Origin: Deminuibacter sp966424055
GTDB lineage: Bacteria > Bacteroidota > Bacteroidia > Chitinophagales > Chitinophagaceae
Length of the DNA: 64,000 nt
Direction: 5' to 3'
NCBI GenBank assembly: GCA_966424055.1
Contig: CBJLMB010000029.1
Span: 1-64,000, forward strand
The position numbers and the translations under genes were made by a program. Shown here piece after piece: positions 8,813 to 17,149 of the stretch (position 1 is its first letter; the number at the start of each line of letters is the position of its first letter). The notes beneath the pieces are model-generated. The model saw nothing but the letters and a program-made list of their open reading frames with translations. It was not told the DNA's origin and did no database searches.

Positions 8813-9270
8813 TCATGCGATTGGCAAAACTGATAGCCACGAGTTTGGGCATCGGGTATATCGGCAGGGGGGGCGGTACTGTAGCCGCAGCTTTCTGTTG
8901 TTTAATCTGGTATCCGGTTCAGATTCGTGGCCATTTTTCATCCCCTCTTGTGCTTGCTGCTATTGTGGTATTGTTCCTGGCAGGCGTATGGTCGGCCAAT
9001 ATAGTAGAGCGGGAATGGGGGAAAGACCCCAGTAAGGTTGTCATAGATGAGGTGCTGGGTATGTGTGTGAGTTTATTTATGCTGCCTGTTACATGGAAAT
9101 ACGTATTTTTGGCGTTTATATTGTTTCGTTTTTTCGACATCACCAAACCACTGTTCATTCGTAAAACTGAATCATTGCCTTCCGGCTGGGGGGTAATGGC
9201 GGACGATTTGCTTGCAGGTATTTATAGCAATGTATTGCTACAATTAGTTGTGAAAGGCAATCTTTTGTAA
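8809..9270 (+). CDS. PgpA-family phosphatase, likely phosphatidylinositol-phosphate phosphatase
   Basis: A membrane phosphatase of the PgpA family (153 residues, several hydrophobic helices). Family signatures are GIGYIGRGGGT (14-24), the acidic VIDEVLG (78-84), FRFFDITKP (106-114) and MADDLLAGIYSN (130-141). PgpA normally dephosphorylates phosphatidylglycerophosphate. Here the gene overlaps the inositol-phosphate synthase by 4 bp and lies in an inositol-lipid operon, so the expected substrate is phosphatidylinositol-3-phosphate, giving phosphatidylinositol, as proposed for the matching Bacteroides gene. A start two codons later (ATG 8815) is equally possible. The substrate is inferred, not visible. 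Confidence 0.85.
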   Translation: MIMRLAKLIATSLGIGYIGRGGGTVAAAFCCLIWYPVQIRGHFSSPLVLAAIVVLFLAGVWSANIVEREWGKDPSKVVIDEVLGMCVSLFMLPVTWKYVFLAFILFRFFDITKPLFIRKTESLPSGWGVMADDLLAGIYSNVLLQLVVKGNLL

Positions 9271-9272
9271 AA

Positions 9273-9644
9273 ATGTTAACATTTTTAAAAGCACAGGTTG
9301 CATCCCTGACGGCATCACTCGTTGATTATCTGTCAACTATGATCGGCGTTGAGGTTTTTGGTCTTTATTATGTATGGTCGAGCATTTGCGGCACGGTAAT
9401 AGGAGGTGTTACCAATTTTTCCATGGGGCGTGTCTGGGTTTTTGAAGCCACAGAGAAAAAAGCGCCGGCGCAAATGTTTAAGTATCTGCTGGTATGGACG
9501 GGCAACCTGGCATTGACCACCTCTGGTGTGTATATTGTAACACACTATGTGGGATTGAGTTACATTGTTTCAAAAATTGCAGTATCCATCCTTGTAGGGT
9601 TCTTCTATAATTACCTGCTCCAGAAAAAATTTGTGTTTAAATAA
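9273..9644 (+). CDS. GtrA-like four-helix membrane protein
   Basis: A 123-residue protein made of four transmembrane helices with the GtrA/DPMS3 pattern: AQVASLTASLVDYLSTM at the first helix, TNFSMGRVWVF after the second and YNYLLQKKFVFK at the end. GtrA proteins are thought to help flip or handle polyprenyl-linked sugars or to support glycosyltransferases. It starts only 2 bp after the PgpA gene and ends 11 bp before the DUF5686 gene, so it is cotranscribed with the inositol-lipid genes. A role in moving a lipid or a lipid head-group intermediate across the inner membrane is a guess from this position. Confidence 0.8.
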   Translation: MLTFLKAQVASLTASLVDYLSTMIGVEVFGLYYVWSSICGTVIGGVTNFSMGRVWVFEATEKKAPAQMFKYLLVWTGNLALTTSGVYIVTHYVGLSYIVSKIAVSILVGFFYNYLLQKKFVFK

Positions 9645-9655
9645 GACAAAGTAAG

Positions 9656-12214
9656 ATGTATTATTCAGGTGAACAGTTCAAAGTACGGTGGTGGATATTT
9701 GTGTTTTTTTTGATAACGGCTGCCAGGGGGTACCCACAGGCAGGCCATGTAAGGGGCTCCGTTAAAGACGCTGCCACAGGTCAACCCATCAGGGATGTAA
9801 GTGTATACATTCCCGGGGGCAGGGGGCGTACAACCGATTCAACAGGACATTTTGATCTGGTGAACGAAAAACCCATTAAACAACTGATCTTCTCACTGGT
9901 CGGTTACAGAAGGCTGGTTCAGAACCTGAACCCCGATAAAGACAGCGTAGTGAATGTGGAATTATACACCACCGAAAATGACCTCAATAATGTGGTGGTC
10001 AGCACAAAAAAACACGCGAGGTACCGCAATAAAGACAATCCCGCCGTTGAGCTTATCCGGAAGGTTATTGAAAACAAAGACAAGAACCGCCCCGAACACT
10101 ACGATTTTGTAGAGTACGAGCAGTATGAAAAACTGCAGGTTTCGCTGAGTAAGATATCTGAGAAGATCAAGAACAGCAAAATGCTGCGCAAATACCAGTT
10201 TTTGTTCGATAACGTGGATTCTACCAAAATAGAAGGCAAAACGCTGATACCTGTTTATATCGAGGAAAAACTATCCAATAACTACTACCGCAAAAGCCCT
10301 GAAAAGAAAAAGGTTTTTGTAACAGCAGATAAGAAAGTGGATTATGGCGAGTTTATCGATAACAGCGGTGTAAGCTCGTACCTGAACCGTTTGTACGAAA
10401 ATATTGATATCTACGACAACAATATTCCTGTATTCACCAACCAGTTCCTGAGCCCCATAGCCGGGATAGCGCCTACTTTCTACATGTTTTATATCAGGGA
10501 TACGGTAACGGATGAATCCACCGGTAAAAAACTGGTGAAAATGTATTTCACTCCCCGCAATACCAACGATATGCTGTTCAGGGGCACCATGTTCATTACG
10601 CTGGATGGCAACTATGCCGTGCAGAAACTGGATATGTTCATCAGTAAAAATGTAAACCTGAACTTTGTACGGGAAATGCACATCAACCAGGAATTTGAGA
10701 AGAACCCTGATGGCAGGTACCATCTCAGCAAAAGTGATATGGTGGCCGAAGCCGGTATCACCAAAGGCAAGGGCGGTGGTTTATATGGAGAAAGAAGTGT
10801 ATCGTTTAAAAATTACAAGATCAACCAGCCGCATGACGATAAATTTTATGAAGGCGCCCAGGAAATAGTAGCGGAAAATGCGGGTGAACACCAGGATAGC
10901 TTCTGGGTGTCGCACCGGCACGATTCGCTGACCACAGCTGAATCAAGGGTGTATAAAAATATTGACAGCCTGCAGAAAATGCCCTCTTTCCGCCGGTTGA
11001 TGGACCTGGCCACTTTGATCATTGCAGGTTATAAATCGTTCAACAAATTTGAGATCGGCCCGGCCAATGCCTTTTACAGCTTTAACCCTGTGGAAGGTTT
11101 CCGCCTGCGTTTTGGCGGTCGAACCACGCCCAACCTGAGCAAGCGCCTTTATTTTGAAACCTATGCGGCATATGGTTTTAAAGACCAGAAATGGAAGGGT
11201 TATCTCGGGGTTACCTATTCGCTGAACAATAAATCTATTTACAGTTACCCGCTTAATTTTATCAGGGCCAGCGTACAGCGTGAAACCAAAATACCCGGCC
11301 AGGAGCTGCAGTTTGTGCAGGAGGACAATTTCCTGCTTTCGTTCAAGCGGGGTAACAATGACAAATGGCTGTACAATGATTTTGCGAAGATTGATTATGT
11401 GCATGAGTTCGCCAACCATTTTTCTTATACACTGGGCTATAAATACTGGAAGCAAACACCTGCAGGCGCCATTCAATATGTAAAATCGGGTGATAACAGT
11501 GTGGTCAACAGCCTTACTACTTCAGAAGTGTCGCTGGAGCTGCGCTGGGCCCCGCATGAACAGTTTTACCAGGGTAAAGTGTACCGCCTGCCTATCATTA
11601 ATAAATACCCCATTATCACACTGCGCTTTGATGCGGGTATAAAAGGGCTGTTCAATGGCGAATACAATTACCAGAACCTGGGATTGCGTTTGGAAAAACG
11701 TGTGTATATGTCGCAGCTGGGTTACAGTGATATCGTGATAGAAGGCAACAATACCTTTGGGCAGGTGCCTTACCCGCTGATGAGCATTCACCGCGCCAAC
11801 CAGACCTATGCCTACCAGCTTAATTCCTACAACCTGATGAACTTTCTCGAGTTTGTGAGCGATCACTATGCAGGCATTATGATCGATCACCATTTCCAGG
11901 GGCTGTTCTTCAATAAGATACCTTTACTGAAACGGCTGAAACTGCGTGAAGTGCTGTCTGCAAAAATCCTGTACGGCGGGGTACGCGATGAGAACAATCC
12001 GGCCAAACACCCGGAATTGTACAAATTCCCCACCGATATTAACGGCATGCCCACTACTTTTACACTGAACAAAACACCTTATATCGAGGGTAGTGTGGGT
12101 GTGGCCAATATATTTAAAGTGATTCGTGTTGACCTGGTAAAAAGATTCACCTATCTTAATAACCCGGATATTTCTACCTGGGGTATCAGGGCAAGGTATA
12201 AGTTCGATTTCTAA
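9656..12214 (+). CDS. DUF5686 outer-membrane protein with carboxypeptidase-like regulatory domain
   Basis: An 852-residue protein with a signal peptide (WWIFVFFLITAARGYPQAG, residues about 11-30), then a CarboxypepD_reg-like beta-sandwich (about 31-105: GSVKDAATGQPIRDVSVYI, TDSTGHFDL). A long DUF5686 region follows and ends in an aromatic-rich barrel-like part with a terminal phenylalanine (RARYKFDF), the sign of an outer-membrane protein. The gene begins 11 bp after the GtrA-like gene and ends 40 bp before the phosphatidyltransferase, well inside the inositol-lipid operon. The family has no established function that I know; neighbours suggest a part in exporting, inserting or sensing the inositol lipid at the outer membrane. 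That link is inference. Confidence 0.82.
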   Translation: MYYSGEQFKVRWWIFVFFLITAARGYPQAGHVRGSVKDAATGQPIRDVSVYIPGGRGRTTDSTGHFDLVNEKPIKQLIFSLVGYRRLVQNLNPDKDSVVNVELYTTENDLNNVVVSTKKHARYRNKDNPAVELIRKVIENKDKNRPEHYDFVEYEQYEKLQVSLSKISEKIKNSKMLRKYQFLFDNVDSTKIEGKTLIPVYIEEKLSNNYYRKSPEKKKVFVTADKKVDYGEFIDNSGVSSYLNRLYENIDIYDNNIPVFTNQFLSPIAGIAPTFYMFYIRDTVTDESTGKKLVKMYFTPRNTNDMLFRGTMFITLDGNYAVQKLDMFISKNVNLNFVREMHINQEFEKNPDGRYHLSKSDMVAEAGITKGKGGGLYGERSVSFKNYKINQPHDDKFYEGAQEIVAENAGEHQDSFWVSHRHDSLTTAESRVYKNIDSLQKMPSFRRLMDLATLIIAGYKSFNKFEIGPANAFYSFNPVEGFRLRFGGRTTPNLSKRLYFETYAAYGFKDQKWKGYLGVTYSLNNKSIYSYPLNFIRASVQRETKIPGQELQFVQEDNFLLSFKRGNNDKWLYNDFAKIDYVHEFANHFSYTLGYKYWKQTPAGAIQYVKSGDNSVVNSLTTSEVSLELRWAPHEQFYQGKVYRLPIINKYPIITLRFDAGIKGLFNGEYNYQNLGLRLEKRVYMSQLGYSDIVIEGNNTFGQVPYPLMSIHRANQTYAYQLNSYNLMNFLEFVSDHYAGIMIDHHFQGLFFNKIPLLKRLKLREVLSAKILYGGVRDENNPAKHPELYKFPTDINGMPTTFTLNKTPYIEGSVGVANIFKVIRVDLVKRFTYLNNPDISTWGIRARYKFDF

Positions 12215-12254
12215 CAAAAACACAAGGATTGCATTGCAATTATAAATGTGAATT

Positions 12255-13574
12255 ATGGGAGACAAGCCGCTGCGTGTAAAACTTCAGCTGGGTATCTATA
12301 AGGTGATAGACCCTTTTGTGAAAATGCTGATTAAAATAGGATTTACACCCAATGCTGTTACAACAACCGGGTTTATACTCAATTTAGGTGTAGCCTTCAT
12401 ATTTGTACTCGGTGGAGAAGAGGGTAACAGGGGCGATTTGTCGTATGTAGGCTGGGCCGGTGCATTAATCCTGTTTGCCGGTTTATTCGATATGCTGGAT
12501 GGGCAGGTGGCCAGGCTGGGTAATATGAGCTCTGCTTTTGGCGCCATGTACGATTCGGTACTGGACAGGTACAGTGAATTGTTTATGTTTCTGGGTATTT
12601 GCTATTACCTGGTGGCGCATCATTACCTGCTGAGTTCATTGTTTGCTTTTATTGCCATGATCGGTTCAATGATGGTAAGCTATACAAGGGCAAGGGCCGA
12701 AGGGTTGGGTATTGAATGCAAAGGAGGACTGATGCAACGCCCCGAAAGAGTGGTGCTGATCGGCATTGCGGCGCTGGCCTGTGGCATTATTTCCAGGTAT
12801 ATTGGGGGCAATTATAAATTATATGTAAAAGGCATACCGTTTCATGTATTTGAAACGATGTCTATTTTCACCATACCCATCACGGTACTGGCTATACTCA
12901 CCAATATTACTGCTATCCGGAGATTGCGTGATGCTAAGATCGCATTAGAAAAAAGAGACATGGAGAAAAAAGAAAAGGAAAGAAAAAGTACAACAGGTAT
13001 ATTGTCAATAGTGATATTGTTGCTTTCGGTGGGATGGGGCTTTCATGCAAAAGCAACACCCTTTGTATTACACGAGCAGGAATATGCTATCAATGACAGC
13101 CTGCCTGTACCCACAGGTAATCCTAAGCAGTTGTTTTACCTGCAGCGCACACCCAATAGCAATACCATTGTATGCGAGCTGAACCTGAAAGAGAACGGTG
13201 AGCTGGACGCCAGTAATCCCGTACATGTATTCTGGATCAGGTATATGGAGAAGGGGCAGCGCCAGGAGCTGAATTTTATCCAGCGTACATTTGCCTATGG
13301 CATTAAAAGCAAGGCAATAAGCAGTGATAAATACGAACTGCATTTTGTGTGCTACAGGAAATACAAAATGTACCTGACAAAATCCACTGTTGATAATAAG
13401 TACCATGCTTATGGATATATCCAGAAAAAAATGGCCATTATCAACAGGATGTATATAAAAGTGAATGGCGGTACTTTCTGGTCGCCCAATGTAGAATATG
13501 TACAGCTGGATGGAACAGACCCCGCTACCGGTACCCCGGTGATGGAGCGGATCAAAGTGGCGAAAGAAGACTGA
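12255..13574 (+). CDS. CDP-alcohol phosphatidyltransferase (PI-phosphate synthase) fused to DUF4833 domain
   Basis: The N-terminal 235 residues are a membrane CDP-alcohol phosphotransferase. They carry the complete catalytic motif D(x2)DG(x2)AR(x8)G(x3)D(x3)D from Asp79 to Asp104 (DMLDGQVAR, then G and MYDSVLD). In this operon the likely reaction is CDP-diacylglycerol plus inositol-3-phosphate to phosphatidylinositol phosphate. After a charged KEKERKS linker a seventh hydrophobic segment (GILSIVILLLSVGWGFHA, about 246-263) leads into a DUF4833 domain of about 170 residues. With six helices before it, this extra helix should put the DUF4833 part in the periplasm. An internal ATG at 12960 precedes a signal-like sequence, so a separate secreted form is also possible. 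Confidence 0.88.
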   Translation: MGDKPLRVKLQLGIYKVIDPFVKMLIKIGFTPNAVTTTGFILNLGVAFIFVLGGEEGNRGDLSYVGWAGALILFAGLFDMLDGQVARLGNMSSAFGAMYDSVLDRYSELFMFLGICYYLVAHHYLLSSLFAFIAMIGSMMVSYTRARAEGLGIECKGGLMQRPERVVLIGIAALACGIISRYIGGNYKLYVKGIPFHVFETMSIFTIPITVLAILTNITAIRRLRDAKIALEKRDMEKKEKERKSTTGILSIVILLLSVGWGFHAKATPFVLHEQEYAINDSLPVPTGNPKQLFYLQRTPNSNTIVCELNLKENGELDASNPVHVFWIRYMEKGQRQELNFIQRTFAYGIKSKAISSDKYELHFVCYRKYKMYLTKSTVDNKYHAYGYIQKKMAIINRMYIKVNGGTFWSPNVEYVQLDGTDPATGTPVMERIKVAKED

Positions 13575-13675
13575 TGCTGCACATTATGCCGGCGGCCGGC
13601 GGTTACAGGTGGCCATTCCAGCGAAGAAATTGCCCGGGCCGCCGTTAAATTCCTGCTAACGGGCAGGGTACCTGT

Positions 13676-13683
13676 TAGTTTTG
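13676..13683 (+). promoter_or_regulatory. Possible -7 box before the PAP2 gene
   Basis: TAGTTTTG fits the Bacteroidota TAnnTTTG element and lies in the 218-bp gap between the phosphatidyltransferase and the PAP2 gene. No well-placed TTTG was found about 20 bp upstream. The gap itself is the main argument that the PAP2 gene may have its own promoter. Confidence 0.25.
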
Positions 13684-13792
13684 TTGTCTTAAGAATGAAT
13701 CATATACCTGGCAGGGAAAATGCTACAGATGTAGCAAACCAATTCATTACACTTAGTTGCAGGCCTGCTGTTCAGGTTTCAGGATATAAAAG

Positions 13793-14836
13793 ATGGAAAA
13801 AGCAAATAAACCGGTGGTTAAAGCCACTACTACCAACCATAATTTTCCGGCGGTAAAGGCCAGGGAAAACACTGCGGCAGGACGAACAGCCGGCAATGCA
13901 ATGGCTGCACCGGCGTCCGGTCTTTTTACAATCAGGAGTATCCGTTTTGGTTTACTGGTATCTGCGGCTTATTTGCTGTTGTCTTATGTGCTGATTGGTT
14001 TTAAAACTGACCAGCTGATATTGGTGGGGCTTTTCAACCTGCTTTATTTTGCATCGTTCACCACCCGGAAATTTGTTACTGGCTTCTCTATCTTTTTTAT
14101 TTTCTGGATCATTTTCGATTATATGAAGGCTTTTCCCAACTTCAGGTACAACACGGTGCATATCGCCTCGTTGTACAATGCGGAAAAGCAGTTGTTTGGC
14201 ATACGGCAGAATGGTACGCTGATAACGCTGAACGAATTTTTTGCATTGCATCATACCACCTGGCTCGATGTGTTCACCGGTTTCTGCTATCTCTGCTGGG
14301 TACCGGTTCCCCTGGTATTTGCGGGTATCCTGTTTTTTAAGAACAAGCAGGCATTTTTCTATTTTTCACTGAGCTTCCTGCTGGTGAACATCATCGGTTT
14401 TATCGGGTATTATATTTATCCCGCGGCACCACCCTGGTATGTACAGCAATACGGTTTTAATTTTAATCCTGCCACACCGGGCAATACCGCCGGGCTCGCC
14501 AGGTTTGATGCATTTTTCAACATACATGTGTTTGCCGGTTTATACAGCAAAAGCTCCAATGTATTTGCAGCCATGCCATCACTGCATGCGGCTTACCTGC
14601 TAGTGGTGTTGTACTATGGGCTCAGGTACCGGGTAGGGCGCGTATTTAATATTTTCTTTACCATACTGCTGGCCGGTATCTGGTTCTCGGCCGTATACAA
14701 TAGTCATCATTATGTACTGGATGTGCTGGCGGGTGTTTCCTGCGCCATTATCGGCATAGGGGTATTCAGGTGGTTTGCAGATGGAACCAGGGCCGGCAAA
14801 GCAATGCTCAACCGGCTGATCGTTGCTACTTCGTAA
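13793..14836 (+). CDS. AUR1-like PAP2 protein, probable inositol phosphorylceramide synthase
   Basis: A multi-pass inner-membrane protein (347 residues) of the PAP2_3 group. It shows the features of inositol phosphorylceramide synthases: VHIASLYNAEKQLFGI (122-137), YPAAPPWY (209-216), MPSLHAAY with His265, and SHHYVLD with His306 and Asp310. Such enzymes transfer phosphoinositol from phosphatidylinositol to ceramide, making an inositol sphingolipid. The first 45 residues are polar and low in complexity. The gene follows the phosphatidyltransferase after 218 bp and completes the pathway started by the synthase at 7484. No ceramide synthesis genes are in the window. The alternative is a general lipid phosphatase, but the PPWY and LFGI motifs argue against that. 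Confidence 0.85.
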   Translation: MEKANKPVVKATTTNHNFPAVKARENTAAGRTAGNAMAAPASGLFTIRSIRFGLLVSAAYLLLSYVLIGFKTDQLILVGLFNLLYFASFTTRKFVTGFSIFFIFWIIFDYMKAFPNFRYNTVHIASLYNAEKQLFGIRQNGTLITLNEFFALHHTTWLDVFTGFCYLCWVPVPLVFAGILFFKNKQAFFYFSLSFLLVNIIGFIGYYIYPAAPPWYVQQYGFNFNPATPGNTAGLARFDAFFNIHVFAGLYSKSSNVFAAMPSLHAAYLLVVLYYGLRYRVGRVFNIFFTILLAGIWFSAVYNSHHYVLDVLAGVSCAIIGIGVFRWFADGTRAGKAMLNRLIVATS

Positions 14837-14855
14837 ACGGGTTGTTTATACCCGC

Positions 14856-14888
14856 ACCGGCCTTGTGCATACCTGCCGGTTATTTTTC
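14856..14888. terminator. Possible terminator between convergent PAP2 and TetR genes
   Basis: ACCGGC (14856-14861) pairs with GCCGGT (14875-14880) over a 13-nt loop, followed on the plus strand by TATTTTTC. The stem is short, and it abuts the stop codon of the TetR gene reading the other way. Confidence 0.35.
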
Positions 14889-15506
14889 AATAGAATCAAT
14901 GAGCATCTGCTGTATAACGGAAAGTCTTTCGCGGATGATATTCTCCAGCTGCTGATCATCGAACTGGAAAACAGATTTGAACATATTCTTGGCAACAAAA
15001 GGAAATGCGCAAAGAGAAAGCATGTTCATGATTAGGATATTGGCATCGGCTTTTATTTCGCCCCGTGCATTCGCTTCTTCAATTTCCCTTTTAAAATGCA
15101 GCAATGGTTTATCCTGCCCATTGCGGAAAATGATTTCATGCAACAGCTCCGGGTGCTGGGCAAACTCATTAATAAAAAAACTGTCAAAATCGGGATTGGC
15201 CAGTCCGTCGAGTACAAAATTTTCAACAAAAGCAAGTATTTTTTCTTTCACCGGCAGGGGGGAATGCAGCACATTTGTTAACCGTACATGCATTTTCATG
15301 ATCACCTCTTTAAACACCATCTCGAACAGCTTCTCCTTGCTTCTGAAATAATAATGCAGCATGGCCCTGTTAATGCCCGCGAGATCTGCAATTTCCTGTA
15401 AACGGGCACCTTTAAAGCCATTTTTCAGAAATACCTGCATGGCGGCTGTTTTAATCGCTTCCTCAACGTTTACACTGTGTTCTGCCGTATGATTGGTTGT
15501 ATTCAT
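14880..15506 (-). CDS. TetR/AcrR-family regulator
   Basis: A 208-residue regulator. The N-terminal TetR HTH is clear at about residues 15-60: EEAIKTAAMQVFLKNGFKGARLQEIADLAGINRAMLHYYFRSKEKLFEMVF. The C-terminal ligand domain has no recognisable specificity. It faces the DinB-like gene across a 248-bp gap and converges on the PAP2 gene. No efflux pump or enzyme partner sits beside it, so its target is unknown; autoregulation is likely by family habit only. Confidence 0.9.
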   Translation of the reverse strand: MNTTNHTAEHSVNVEEAIKTAAMQVFLKNGFKGARLQEIADLAGINRAMLHYYFRSKEKLFEMVFKEVIMKMHVRLTNVLHSPLPVKEKILAFVENFVLDGLANPDFDSFFINEFAQHPELLHEIIFRNGQDKPLLHFKREIEEANARGEIKADANILIMNMLSLCAFPFVAKNMFKSVFQFDDQQLENIIRERLSVIQQMLIDSIEK

Positions 15507-15754
15507 AATTGAGCCCTGGTATTAGACAAATAGTAACATTTAGCAGAGGCATACTTTCTCAGTCAATTTTTATCAACAGCGCTTGTCTGATCGCGAAGAA
15601 GCCGTAAGTTACTAATAAATGTATTAACAACATATGATGTATATGGTTGACGGATAGCCCTGCAAAGAATAACGACTGTTCTAAGTGGAAGAATGGGGGC
15701 GCTTGTACACCGGCCTGTTTTTATTTTATTTAACTTGGATTAAATAACACCGTT

Positions 15755-16201
15755 ATGATAGAGCAAGCTGTAGCGCGTTTGCACTTTCTTTTGTCTGCTA
15801 TTCCACCATTGCTGCATGCTGCAGATGGGGAATCATTTTTGCTGAAGCCTGCGCCGGACAAATGGAGCAAACAGCAAATACTGGGGCACCTGATTGATAG
15901 TGCCTGTAATAACCACCAGCGGTTTGTGCGTATCCAGTTTGAAGATGAACCTGTTATTTTTTATGACCAGAACAACTGGAACCAGCACAGCTATTACCAG
16001 AACAGGGATAAGCGGCAGCTGGTTATTTTCTGGGAAGTGTATAACATGCAGCTGCTGCAGCTGATCACGTGTATACCAGACAATTTATTGCAGCGGAAAG
16101 GCCGCGCAAAAAATGCTGAGCCCGCAACCCTTGCCTGGTATATCAACGACTATGTAGCACACCTGGAGCACCACCTGCACCAACTCGTGGAATATAGCTA
16201 G
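15755..16201 (+). CDS. DinB_2-superfamily protein
   Basis: A 148-residue four-helix-bundle protein of the DinB/YfiT superfamily. Likely metal ligands are the histidine in ILGHLIDSA (His45) and two in the C-terminal VAHLEHHLHQL (His136 and His140), the spacing typical of the fold. The N-terminal pattern KPAPDKWSKQQILGHLIDSA is the usual family opening. Members are metal-dependent thiol transferases or of unknown function, and nothing nearby narrows the substrate. It stands alone on the plus strand, divergent from the TetR gene. Confidence 0.85.
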   Translation: MIEQAVARLHFLLSAIPPLLHAADGESFLLKPAPDKWSKQQILGHLIDSACNNHQRFVRIQFEDEPVIFYDQNNWNQHSYYQNRDKRQLVIFWEVYNMQLLQLITCIPDNLLQRKGRAKNAEPATLAWYINDYVAHLEHHLHQLVEYS

Positions 16202-16258
16202 CCTACTTTGGATAATATCATTTTAAAGCTGGCAACTTGCGGCTCATTGCCAGAACGA

Positions 16259-17068
16259 TCATCCATTGGATGAAAAACCCGGAAACAAGGTCATGCCCCC
16301 ATCTACAAAAAGAGAAATACCATTTACATAATCGCTGTCGTCACTGGCCAGCCATACAGCGACCTTGCCGATATCAGCCGTTTCGCCGATACGGCCATAA
16401 GGTATCAGCTGCAGCAGTTTATCGGCTGCTGCCGGTGTATCCCAGGCCGCAGCATTGATGCTGGTTTTGATAGCACCCGGAGCGATGCTGTTGATACGTA
16501 TTTTATGCGGGGCAAATTCCTGGGCAATACTTTGCATCAGCATTTTGATACCGCCCTTACTGGCTGCGTAATTGGCATGACCGGCCCAGGGGATCACCTC
16601 ATGCACACTGCTCATGCAAATGATCTTACCGGCAGCCATAGACCGTTCAGGACGGATACCGCGGCGCAGGAATTCTTTGATGGCTTCACGGGCGCAGAGG
16701 AACTGGCCGGTAAGGTTTACACCGATCACCTTATTCCATTGTGCCAGCGTCATTTCAGTAAAAGCGGCATCCTGTTGTAAACCTGCATTGCTCACAAGTA
16801 TATCGATGGTGCCAAACTGTTCAATAACAGCAGCAAACATTTTTTGAACCTCTTCTTCCTGGCTCACATCACATTGCCATACCATCGCTTTGGTACCCAG
16901 CGCTTCTGCTTCACTGCGTATCTTTTCTGCATCGGGACGGCTTTTATCTGATGCATGGTTGATGACCACATTGGCGCCGGCTTCAGCCATTGCCAGTGCC
17001 ACACCTGCGCCAATACCCTTATCGCTGCCGGTGATAAGCGCTACCTGGTTTTGTAATTTACCTTGCAT
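16259..17068 (-). CDS. Short-chain dehydrogenase/reductase (glucose 1-dehydrogenase-like)
   Basis: A classical SDR of 269 residues. NAD(P) binding is shown by TGSDKGIG (13-20) and NAG (94-96). The catalytic set is Ser154 (MSSVHE), Tyr167 and Lys171 (YAASK). The C-terminal end VNGISLFVDGGMTLFPGFSSNG resembles the glucose 1-dehydrogenase group of SDRs, so it may oxidise a sugar, but substrate cannot be read from the sequence. It is a single gene, convergent with the DinB-like gene and 81 bp downstream of the sulfatase on the same strand, so loose cotranscription with the sulfatase is possible. Confidence 0.9.
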   Translation of the reverse strand: MQGKLQNQVALITGSDKGIGAGVALAMAEAGANVVINHASDKSRPDAEKIRSEAEALGTKAMVWQCDVSQEEEVQKMFAAVIEQFGTIDILVSNAGLQQDAAFTEMTLAQWNKVIGVNLTGQFLCAREAIKEFLRRGIRPERSMAAGKIICMSSVHEVIPWAGHANYAASKGGIKMLMQSIAQEFAPHKIRINSIAPGAIKTSINAAAWDTPAAADKLLQLIPYGRIGETADIGKVAVWLASDDSDYVNGISLFVDGGMTLFPGFSSNG

Positions 17069-17149
17069 ACATATGGTTTATATGAAAAACTATGTTATGA
17101 TTAATCCCTGTAAAAAAGATAAAAACAATAAACCTTAACAAATAGGTAA

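Noticed and set aside
16230..16252. TGGCAA/TTGCCA stem between the DinB-like and dehydrogenase genes as a terminator
   Set aside because: The stem has only six pairs and no T-run on either side.
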